Assembly (NCBI GenBank): GCA_020636905.1
Contig: JACJWX010000025.1
Span: 62,001 to 126,000, forward strand
Source: Actinomycetota bacterium
GTDB taxonomy: Bacteria; Actinomycetota; Thermoleophilia; Miltoncostaeales; Miltoncostaeaceae
Length of the DNA stretch: 64,000 nt
Reading direction: 5' to 3'
Shown here: in pieces, positions 25,301-32,981 of the stretch
Numbering within the stretch: position 1 is the first letter of the stretch
Layout: each line of letters opens with the position of its first letter
Program-made: the position numbers and the translations under genes
Notes under the pieces: model-generated
The model's input: only the letters and a program-made list of their open reading frames with translations
Database searches by the model: none
What the model was told of the DNA's origin: nothing

Positions 25301-26464
25301 GAACCGCTCCACGCGATCAGCCGACAGGATCGACTCGGGGGGTCGCGGGTAGACCCCGCGACCGGCCCGTTCCAGGGCGGGGGCGTCGATGTCGGTGCCG
25401 AAGATCCGCACCTCGAACGTGCGGTCCTGCCGGTCCATCTCCTCGCGGACGAGCATCGCCAGCGAGTAGACCTCTTCCCCCGAGGCGCATCCCGGCACCC
25501 AGATCCGCAGGGTGTCCTCGTCGCCCGCGCCCTCGACGAGCGGGGCGACCACCAGGTCGCGGACGCGCTCGAACACGCCCTCGTCTCGGAAGAACCCGGT
25601 GACGCTCACCAGCAGGTCGGCGACCAGCGCCGGACGCTCGTCAGGAGACGTGCGCAGCACCTCGGCGTAGTCAGGGACGGCCTCGACACGATTCATGGCC
25701 ATGCGGCGCTGGATCCGGCGGGTCAGCGTGGATCGTTTGTAGTTCGGAAAGTCGACGCCCGACTCGGCCAGCATCATCCGGGCGATGTCCTCGATCGCTT
25801 CCGGCGCGGCCGGATGATCGCGGATGTCGGCGGATCCAACCGGCTCCTGCCCCGCGGCGAGGCGCGTCAGGTTCTCCCCGATCGCCTCGGGCGGGCAGAC
25901 GAGGTCCGGGATACCCGTCGTGACCACGGACATCGGCATCCCGTTGAACCACGCGGTGGCGGGTTGCTGCACGATGATCCGGCCGCCCGCCTCCTTGATG
26001 GCGCGGGCACCGCGGGTTCCGTCGCTGCCGGTGCCCGACAGCACGACGCCGACCGCGTCGGGTCCACATTCGCCGGCCAGCGACGCGAAGAACCGGTCGA
26101 CCGGAAGGTGCAGGAACGTCCCGTCCGAGCGCTCGACCAGCCGCAGGCGACCATCCTCAAGGATCACGTCGCGGGCGGGCGGCTTGACCAGGACCCGGTT
26201 GGGCAGCGGCAGGTCGCCGTCCTCGATGAACGCGACCGGCATCGAGGTCTGCGACTCGAGCAGTTCCACCATGCGGCTGTTCTGCTGAGCCGAGAGGTGC
26301 TGGACGACGACGAACGCCATCCCGGTCTCGCGCGGAACGTGCTGGAAGAGGCGCTCCAGGGCATCGATGCCCCCTGCCGAGGCACCGATGCCCACCAGCC
26401 GCCGTGCCGCCCGCTCGACCACTCCGGAGTCCCTCCGTGACTTTCGGAAAACGTTAGCGAACAT
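22313..26464 (-). CDS. CheB-CheR-PAS-GGDEF-EAL hybrid signalling protein
   Basis: 1383 residues with five activities. (1) CheB methylesterase ~20-205 with triad Ser S29 (GIGASAGG), His in VVVQHLS, and Asp in SGTGSDGTRG. (2) CheR methyltransferase ~225-480 (VPGCASGEEVYSLAM, ILSADRVERFM, SCRNVLIYL). (3) A coiled coil ~660-735 of repeated SNEELQATNEEL units, then PAS domains. (4) GGDEF at 1043-1047 (cyclase active site). (5) EAL with ELLSR (E1170), NVFP, DDVG, KIDRSYV, EGVE and QGNHF. CheB and CheR on one chain usually set receptor methylation or act on an unknown target. The C-terminus would make or break c-di-GMP. It is divergent from a soluble chemoreceptor. Whether both c-di-GMP domains are active is unknown. 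Confidence 0.93.
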   Translation of the reverse strand: MFANVFRKSRRDSGVVERAARRLVGIGASAGGIDALERLFQHVPRETGMAFVVVQHLSAQQNSRMVELLESQTSMPVAFIEDGDLPLPNRVLVKPPARDVILEDGRLRLVERSDGTFLHLPVDRFFASLAGECGPDAVGVVLSGTGSDGTRGARAIKEAGGRIIVQQPATAWFNGMPMSVVTTGIPDLVCPPEAIGENLTRLAAGQEPVGSADIRDHPAAPEAIEDIARMMLAESGVDFPNYKRSTLTRRIQRRMAMNRVEAVPDYAEVLRTSPDERPALVADLLVSVTGFFRDEGVFERVRDLVVAPLVEGAGDEDTLRIWVPGCASGEEVYSLAMLVREEMDRQDRTFEVRIFGTDIDAPALERAGRGVYPRPPESILSADRVERFMRVDGDNVVIGPELRRMVLFINHDVTRDPPFTKLDLVSCRNVLIYLGPAQQERVLSAFHFALKPGRFLLLGNSESVGGLVNHFDRLEPGLRAYSAVGQHPGIPAFMSGYAGTRVDYTGRPRATQRDGSGVVSGATDALLGQYAPPALLIDEHLRILHVFGDAGKFLRVTSGSPAADVLHLTSGAMSAVLATGVPRVLRSGVEALYRSVKSAGADGDLTMSLRIMPLDAERGEPGQVLVAFEEESPPGAVEHGTVVDEDVEQYIGALQGELQRSRESQRLLVEELGASNEELQATNEELLASNEELQATNEELHSVNDELHSVNVEHERKIEELEALAVDLDNLLRATRIGTVFLGRDLSIRRFTPSVARVLPLREGDIGRPISQIANELGGDAFIDELRSVLGNGEMIERQVTVEQGPILLRMLPYRDRRDEVSGVVLTFVDLKTVLELQAIAQEVLDALPAMVIVIDATGHIHLANRAWHEVITEAAAGMDIDHISDDYFELLKLHPYGQAIRDAIDSVARGEVVTAQVEYEPMTGAAGRWFTLQCRMTPDGRILVQTFDVSVLKGAEQRLATLATTDPLTGVLNRRGLEEPIERITDQIARSGVSAGVIMLDIDNFKSVNDDHGHAVGDVTLTQVAATIHEHVRPTDVVSRVGGDEFVVLLPETNQVEVGLIAERVRLAVASINVRSGDATLQVTASMAVASLDAGISGLEDILVGCRDALSSSKRRGKNRVTYTHPEHGGRGIADRIQQVVMRLVRGEQALSVVGQPIVSTNGGAVAVELLSRYAGPPEVSTDTLFRAALEEGALPALDERCLWNCIAAASELPDSLRIHINVFPATLLGLPRPRLNELLDAISARSVCLELSEQYILGNPAYLLPIVRELREAGGVIAIDDVGFGRTSLETLIVLEPEFIKIDRSYVAGIGAEPHRVTWLKRLVQTARSLGTIVIAEGVEAEEDAASLFALGIELAQGNHFAVSTELRELGLDGVVSAPEL

Positions 26465-26724
26465 CCCGCGATTTCAACGCATCCGCGGCGGGTGGTTGCA
26501 GTGGTTTTCCCCGATCGAAGCGGCCTCCCGATGCCCGCTGGGAGAGTTCGGCGATTTGGTGACGGGGACATGCGGAGCAACACCGATTTCGCTCCCCATT
26601 GCTCACCCGCCCGATCCGGTGGCCGATGGACGGACTGGTGGCACGACGAAACGGGTCGACGCCATCCGACCATGTCGTCGCGTGCCGGCACGGTGGCCCA
26701 ACACCCGGTGAAGGAGCCTCGCCC

Positions 26725-27894
26725 ATGTTCCCCAGCAAGCTCGCGAACGATCCGGTGCTCATCGCACTGCTCGAACGCCTGGAGAGCCTGGACACGAACT
26801 GCCTGACCGGCCTCAACGACGGCCTCCAGGCCGTGCAGCGGGGCGTCCTGAACGTCGAGGTCGTGCCGGTCACGACCCCGATCGACATCTCGTCCCAGCA
26901 CGAGGTGTTGAACCGGCTGGTCGAGGTGTTCAACCGCATGCTCGGCCGCACCCAGCAGGCGCTCGAGGCCTTCAACGCCACCGGCGCGGAGCTGCGGACC
27001 GCCCTTGGCGACCGGTCGGCCCTCGTCCCGCTCACCGAGCGCCTCAACAGCCTGCACGACCACTGCCTGACCGACCTGGAGGCGGGCCTGCAGCGGGTTT
27101 CGCAGGGGGATCTGACCGCCGCGGTCCGGCCGGTGACGCTGCCGCTCACGGCCGACGCGGGATGCGAGCTCGGCGCGCTGGGGACGCTCTTCAACGACAT
27201 GCTTGCGAAGGCGCAGTCGTCGATCGAGGCGTACGAGGCGATGCGCGAGGACATGCGCGGCCTGGTCGGGTCGATCGCGCGGACCTCCGACGACCTCGGG
27301 GAGGCCGCCCGTCAGGTCGCGACGGTCTCCGAGGAAACCGGCCGCGCCACGGCGGAGATCGCCGGCACCATCGAGGCGGTCGCCGACGGATCGAGCAACC
27401 AGGCGGCATCGGTGAACGCGGTCAACCTCGCGGTCGACGACGCCACTCAGGTGATGGGCCATCTCGGCGACAAGAGTCAGGAGATCGGCGAGATCGTGCA
27501 GGCCATCTCCGGTATCGCCGGCCAGACCAACCTGCTTGCGCTCAACGCGGCGATCGAGGCGGCGCGCGCCGGCGAGCAGGGCCGTGGCTTCGCGGTGGTG
27601 GCCGATGAGGTTCGCAAGCTGGCCGAGGATGCCGCGGCCTCCGCGAGTTCGATCTCGACGCTGATCGGCCAGGTGCAGTCGGAGACGCGGCGGGCCGTCG
27701 AGGCCGTCGCGTCGGTCCAGGAAGACGTCGCCGGCGTTGCGGCGGTTTCCGAGGAGAACGCCGCGGCCGCCCAGGAGGTGTCGGCGTCCACCCACGAGAC
27801 CTCGGTGGCCACCCGGGAGGTCGCCGCGCAGGCCGAGCGGGTTTCGGAAGCCGTCCTGGAGCTGCAGCGCCTGGTGGATCGCTTCACCACCTGA
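26725..27894 (+). CDS. Soluble chemoreceptor-like protein (no TM segment)
   Basis: 389 residues. AAGGAG lies 8 nt before the ATG, which fixes the start. There is no membrane segment. The N-terminal ~160 residues carry two similar HAMP-like units: one with ESLDTNCLTGLNDGLQAVQRG...VVPVTTP, the other with NSLHDHCLTDLEAGLQRVSQG...VRPVTLP. A coiled signalling domain with the conserved tip TNLLALNAAIEAARAG and RGFAVVADEVRKLAE follows. The repeated C-x-TxLxxGLQxVxxG units look like an internal duplication. It probably signals from the cytoplasm, perhaps to the divergent CheB-CheR hybrid. The ligand is unknown and no CheA is present. Confidence 0.92.
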   Translation: MFPSKLANDPVLIALLERLESLDTNCLTGLNDGLQAVQRGVLNVEVVPVTTPIDISSQHEVLNRLVEVFNRMLGRTQQALEAFNATGAELRTALGDRSALVPLTERLNSLHDHCLTDLEAGLQRVSQGDLTAAVRPVTLPLTADAGCELGALGTLFNDMLAKAQSSIEAYEAMREDMRGLVGSIARTSDDLGEAARQVATVSEETGRATAEIAGTIEAVADGSSNQAASVNAVNLAVDDATQVMGHLGDKSQEIGEIVQAISGIAGQTNLLALNAAIEAARAGEQGRGFAVVADEVRKLAEDAAASASSISTLIGQVQSETRRAVEAVASVQEDVAGVAAVSEENAAAAQEVSASTHETSVATREVAAQAERVSEAVLELQRLVDRFTT

Positions 27895-27969
27895 TCGATC
27901 CGGTCCGGCGGTGCGGACGCCCGGGGGACGTGAGCGACCGACCCCGTGGACACCGTGATCGACGGCGGC

Positions 27970-27985
27970 TTGGCCCGGGGGCCAA
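27970..27985 (+). terminator. Hairpin after the soluble chemoreceptor
   Basis: TTGGCCC-GG-GGGCCAA, a perfect 7-bp inverted repeat about 75 nt after the stop and 66 nt before the next gene, followed by AAATCGT. A plausible terminator, though the 2-nt spacer means the inner pair must open to form the loop. Confidence 0.35.
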
Positions 27986-28051
27986 ATCGTGCCGGTATCA
28001 ACGAGCACCGTCGGGGTTGCCTCACCAGACGACCGGTGTAAGCATCGCCGC

Positions 28052-29083
<1,032 letters not shown>

Positions 29084-29171
29084 TCGGCTCCCCGGCGCGG
29101 ACCGGGCCACCAGCGCCGCACACCGAGGTCTCCCACGTTCGGCCGACGGCCGGTGCTAACCTCGTCCGCCA

Positions 29172-31790
29172 ATGAGCCGAATGCTGGTCATCTGCGAGAA
29201 GCCCTCCGTCGCGCGAGACGTCGCGAAGGCACTGTTCGGTACCCCGAAGAAGGCGGGCGATTTCTTCGAGGGGCCCGAAGGTGTGGTCGCGTTCGCCGTC
29301 GGACATCTGCTGGAGCAGGTGGACCCTGACGAGTACGACGCCGCGCTGAAGAAGTGGAAGTACGAGGACCTCCCCATCCTTCCGGAGGAGTTCAGGTACA
29401 AGCCGCGCGACACCCGCGCGAAATCGCAGCTCTCGGCATTGCACAAGCTCATGAACAGCAAGGACCTCGACCTGCTGGTCAACGCCTGCGACGCGGGACG
29501 CGAAGGCGAGCTCATCTTCAAGCTCATCCTGCAGACGGCTTCGAAGGCCGCCCGGGCGAAGCCGGTGAAGCGGGCGTGGTTCTCCTCCATGACCCAGAAG
29601 GCCATCAAGGATGCCTTCGCCTCGCTGCGCGACGACGAGCAGCTCAAGCCGCTCGAGGACGCCGCCCGGGCGCGGAGCGAAGCCGACTGGCTGGTCGGGA
29701 TGAACGCGACCCGTGCCGCAACCACCCGGGCCGGATCGATCCGCAAGGTGCTCTCGCTGGGACGCGTCCAGACGCCGACCCTCGCGATGATCGTCTCGCG
29801 TGATCTGGCGATCGACGCGTTCGTCCCCGAGGACTACTGGGAGGTCCACGCCACCTTCGCCACGGCGGACGGCACCGAGTACCGCGCCATCTGGCACGAG
29901 GGCTCCACCACCCGCCTCAAGGCCGCCGACCGGGCCGACGCGATCGTCTCGGACGTCCGCAGCCGACCCGCGGTGGTCGAATCCGTCGAGACCAAGCCGC
30001 AGGTCGAGCAGGCGCCGCTTCTGTACGACCTCACGACCCTGCAGCGCGAGGCGAACCAGCGGTTCGGCTTCTCGGCGCAGCGCACGCTGTCGACGGCGCA
30101 GGCGCTCTACGACCAGCACAAGATGCTGACCTACCCGCGCACCAACTCCAGGTACCTGTCGGGCGACCTCGTCGCCCAGCTCAAACCGACGGCGGCGGCG
30201 GTCGGCGCGGCGGCGCCGGTGTACGCCGACGGCGCCCGCTACGTGCTGGGCCTCGACCGGCTCCCGCTGAAGCGGGTCGTCAACGACGCGAAGGTCGGCG
30301 ACCACCACGCGATCATCCCGACCGAAGGCGACCACGACCTCTCGGGCCTGTCGCGCGACGAACAGCGCATCTACGACATGGTGGCGCGGCGCTTCCTGGC
30401 GGTGTTCCATCCCCCGGCGAAATTCGAGCGGACGGTCATCGAGACGCGCTGCGAGGGGCACATGTTCCGCAGCCGCGGCAAGGTGATGATCGAGGCCGGG
30501 TGGCGCGCCGTCTACGGCGAGGAACCGTCGAAGCCCGCCGACGCCACCGGCGAGGACGGTGGCGAGAACGACGAGCAGACGCTGCCTCAGCTCACCGCCG
30601 AGCAAGCCGTCACCAATCGGGAATGCGAGTCACTGGCGAAGCAGACCAAGCCCCCCGCCAGATACTCCGAAGGCACGCTCCTGCGGGCCATGGAGACCGC
30701 CGGCAAGCTGGTCGACGACGACGAGGCGGCCGAAGCCATGAAGGACGCCGGTCTCGGCACCCCGGCCACCCGGGCGGCCACCATCGAACGGCTCATCGAC
30801 GCCGAGTACGTCGAGCGCGACGGCCGCCAGCTGCGGGCCACCGAGAAGGCCATCGGGCTCATCACCATGCTCGGGGACCACGTGCTCACCAAGCCGGAGC
30901 TCACCGGCCAGTGGGAGCAGCGGCTGCTGCACATCGAGCGCGGCGAGGAGACCCCCGAGACGTTCCACGAAGACGTGGTGCAGTTCACGAAGGACATCGT
31001 CGCCTGGTTCGCCGACAAGGAACGCGACGACCTCCGCATTGAACGGCGCGTGCTGGCGCCATGCCCGAACGAGGGCTGCGACGGTCAGATCGTCGAGTAC
31101 CCGAAGAGCTACGGCTGCAACAGCTACAAGGGCAAGGACGACCCCGGCTGCGGCTACACGCTCTGGAAGACCAACGGCGGGAAGACCCTCACGCACGAGG
31201 AAGCGCTGGAGCACATCGCCGCCGGACGGTCGAGCAAGGACCTGCAGGCCGAACGCGAGGTGCTGGGCCCATGCCCCACCGAAGGGTGCGAGGGCGAGAT
31301 CATCGAGCGCGGCCGCAGCTACGGCTGCACGAGCTGGAAGAGCCGTAGTGAGCCCGGCTGCGGATACGTCATCTGGAAGAAGGCGCGCGGCGCACCCGAG
31401 GTCGACATCGAGCAGGCTCGCCAGATGGTGGCCCGGGGCGAGACCAACGCCGCCCCGTCCACGTCCAAGGAACCCATCGGCGACTGCCCGACGCCCGGTT
31501 GCGGCGGCAAGATCGTCGAGAACTCGCGCGCATACGGATGCACGAGCTGGAAGAGCCGCAAGAATCCCGGCTGCGGCTTCGTGATCTGGAAGCGTGAGAA
31601 GGGCGGCCACGATGTGGGCCGCGAGGAGGCCGCCGAACGGCTGGCGGCAGCCCACGAGGCGGCCGCGAACGGTGCTCCGCCCCAGGCGCCGGCCACGCCC
31701 AAGCCGGCCACCAGCCCCTCCAGGAAGCGCGCTTCGACGACGACGCGCGGACGCGGCTCGAAAGCGTCGAGCACCGCCAAGTCGTCGTGA
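29172..31790 (+). CDS. topB: DNA topoisomerase III with three C-terminal zinc-like repeats
   Basis: 872 residues. A type IA enzyme that relaxes and decatenates DNA. TOPRIM starts MLVICEKPSVARDVA with DAGREGELI; the catalytic tyrosine is Y321 in MLTYPRTNSRYL. The C-terminus carries three tandem units of ~75 residues, each with the pattern C-P-x2-G-C ... S/A-YGC-x-S-W/Y-K ... PGCG (four cysteines plus a WK/LWK end), then a basic Ser/Thr/Lys tail. The repeats are likely zinc ribbons aiding DNA binding. The ATG is preceded by TAACCT 9 nt away, and the stop overlaps the next gene (GTGA). Confidence 0.95.
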   Translation: MSRMLVICEKPSVARDVAKALFGTPKKAGDFFEGPEGVVAFAVGHLLEQVDPDEYDAALKKWKYEDLPILPEEFRYKPRDTRAKSQLSALHKLMNSKDLDLLVNACDAGREGELIFKLILQTASKAARAKPVKRAWFSSMTQKAIKDAFASLRDDEQLKPLEDAARARSEADWLVGMNATRAATTRAGSIRKVLSLGRVQTPTLAMIVSRDLAIDAFVPEDYWEVHATFATADGTEYRAIWHEGSTTRLKAADRADAIVSDVRSRPAVVESVETKPQVEQAPLLYDLTTLQREANQRFGFSAQRTLSTAQALYDQHKMLTYPRTNSRYLSGDLVAQLKPTAAAVGAAAPVYADGARYVLGLDRLPLKRVVNDAKVGDHHAIIPTEGDHDLSGLSRDEQRIYDMVARRFLAVFHPPAKFERTVIETRCEGHMFRSRGKVMIEAGWRAVYGEEPSKPADATGEDGGENDEQTLPQLTAEQAVTNRECESLAKQTKPPARYSEGTLLRAMETAGKLVDDDEAAEAMKDAGLGTPATRAATIERLIDAEYVERDGRQLRATEKAIGLITMLGDHVLTKPELTGQWEQRLLHIERGEETPETFHEDVVQFTKDIVAWFADKERDDLRIERRVLAPCPNEGCDGQIVEYPKSYGCNSYKGKDDPGCGYTLWKTNGGKTLTHEEALEHIAAGRSSKDLQAEREVLGPCPTEGCEGEIIERGRSYGCTSWKSRSEPGCGYVIWKKARGAPEVDIEQARQMVARGETNAAPSTSKEPIGDCPTPGCGGKIVENSRAYGCTSWKSRKNPGCGFVIWKREKGGHDVGREEAAERLAAAHEAAANGAPPQAPATPKPATSPSRKRASTTTRGRGSKASSTAKSS

Positions 31791-32200
31791 CCCCCGACGA
31801 GGTCGCCGAATGGCTGACCGCGCGGGGTGAATGGAGCAGTTCGCGCTCGAGCGGGCCGGGCGGCCAGCGCCGTGACCACGCCGAGACGCGCGTTCAGCTG
31901 ACGATCCGGCCGGAGGCCCTTGCCGGACTCCCCGAACCGCTGGCGACCCGCCTCACGCGTCGGCTGGGACTCGACGAACGCCCCCTGCGACTGCGGGCGG
32001 GGACCGAGCGGCGGCGCGAGGACAATCGACGGCTGGTCGAGGCGCGCCTCCGGGCGCGTGTCGCGGCGGCGCTGGAACCCCCGTCGCCGCCGCGACGGCC
32101 CACCCGGCCGACCGCCGCCTCGGCGAAGCGACGCGTGGAGGCGAAGCGCCGCCGGTCGGTCGTGAAACGGACACGACGGACACCCGCGGGCGACGACTGA
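31787..32200 (+). CDS. ArfB-like ribosome rescue factor (GGQ domain)
   Basis: 137 residues from a GTG that overlaps the topB stop (GTGA). It carries the release-factor GGQ domain (SSGPGGQRRDHAETRVQL) without a stop-codon-recognition domain, plus a Lys/Arg-rich tail (AKRRVEAKRRRSVVKR). In ArfB/YaeJ proteins that tail enters the empty mRNA channel of a stalled ribosome. It should release peptide from non-stop complexes. The NVNK segment usual after GGQ in ArfB is replaced by RRDH here. Coupled to topB, perhaps only for convenience of expression. Confidence 0.85.
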   Translation: MTPDEVAEWLTARGEWSSSRSSGPGGQRRDHAETRVQLTIRPEALAGLPEPLATRLTRRLGLDERPLRLRAGTERRREDNRRLVEARLRARVAAALEPPSPPRRPTRPTAASAKRRVEAKRRRSVVKRTRRTPAGDD

Positions 32201-32269
32201 CCGCCGACCTCGGCATCCGTCACGGAGTACGGTGTCCGGCACATTCGTCGTACCTGGAGGAACCGCACC

Positions 32270-32926
32270 ATGGATGCACTGAAGGCCATCCGGTATCGCC
32301 GCAGCGTTCGCAGCTACACCGAGACGCCCGTATCGGAGAAGGATCTCGAACAGCTCCTGCGGCTCGCATTGCTCGCACCCACCGGCAGCATGTCGCAGGC
32401 CTGGAGCCTCCTGGTGGTGCGCGACGCCGAACAGCGTGCGGCGCTCGCCGACATGGTCATCAAGGGCGGCGGCGAGTACTTCACCATCATGCGGCCGCCC
32501 GCCGAGGGCCACTCGCCCGAGCAGCACGCGGAGGCGTCGCACGCCTACGCCGAACAGGTGCTCGGCAGCTACCGCACGGTCCCGGTCTGGATCATGGGCC
32601 TCGTCGTCCCCCGCAACCTGTTCCCCGAGAGCTACAGCGAGCAGGAGGCGCTGGCCGACGAGATGTCGGTGGCGTTCGCGATGGAGAACCTCTTCGTCGC
32701 GGCTCGCGCGAAGGGTCTCGGCACGGTGCCGACCATCTTCCACTGGTGGGCCGAGGACGAGCTCCGCGAGCGGTTCAACCTTCCGGCCGAGGTCCGCATC
32801 CCGGTCGTCACGCCGCTGGGCTACCCCACCGAGTTCCCCGAAGGCCTCCCGCCGCGCCTCGCCGCGATCAAGCGGCCGTGGCGGACGCTGGTGCACGACG
32901 ACCGCTGGGGCAATCCCCGCGCGTAG
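32270..32926 (+). CDS. Nitroreductase-family flavoprotein
   Basis: 218 residues with TGGAGGA 8 nt before the ATG. The opening MDALKAIRYRRSVRSYTETP is the FMN-phosphate Arg motif (RRSxRxY) of the family. ALLAPTGSMSQAWSLLVV and AMENLFVAARAKGLGTVP follow, with a C-terminal FPEGLPPRL segment. The family uses FMN and NAD(P)H to reduce nitro-compounds, quinones or other acceptors. The length is normal and the exact substrate cannot be told. It has its own short upstream gap and no evident partners. Confidence 0.9.
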   Translation: MDALKAIRYRRSVRSYTETPVSEKDLEQLLRLALLAPTGSMSQAWSLLVVRDAEQRAALADMVIKGGGEYFTIMRPPAEGHSPEQHAEASHAYAEQVLGSYRTVPVWIMGLVVPRNLFPESYSEQEALADEMSVAFAMENLFVAARAKGLGTVPTIFHWWAEDELRERFNLPAEVRIPVVTPLGYPTEFPEGLPPRLAAIKRPWRTLVHDDRWGNPRA

Positions 32927-32981
32927 TCGGTCTGGTCAGGGCGCACCCGCGCCCTGACCGCACACCGGCCCCGCGCGACCC

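Noticed and set aside
23078..26440. Plus-strand open frames opposite the CheB-CheR hybrid
   Set aside because: They are frames antisense to the hybrid, with repetitive composition and no domain signs.
27989..28051. Longer N-terminus for the phosphofructokinase
   Set aside because: The extension has no SD or family match; MRVGILTGGGDCPG at 28052 is the standard start.
31040..31600. Three similar ~220-nt segments suggesting a DNA repeat
   Set aside because: They are the three zinc-like modules of topoisomerase III, similar at protein level and diverged at DNA level.
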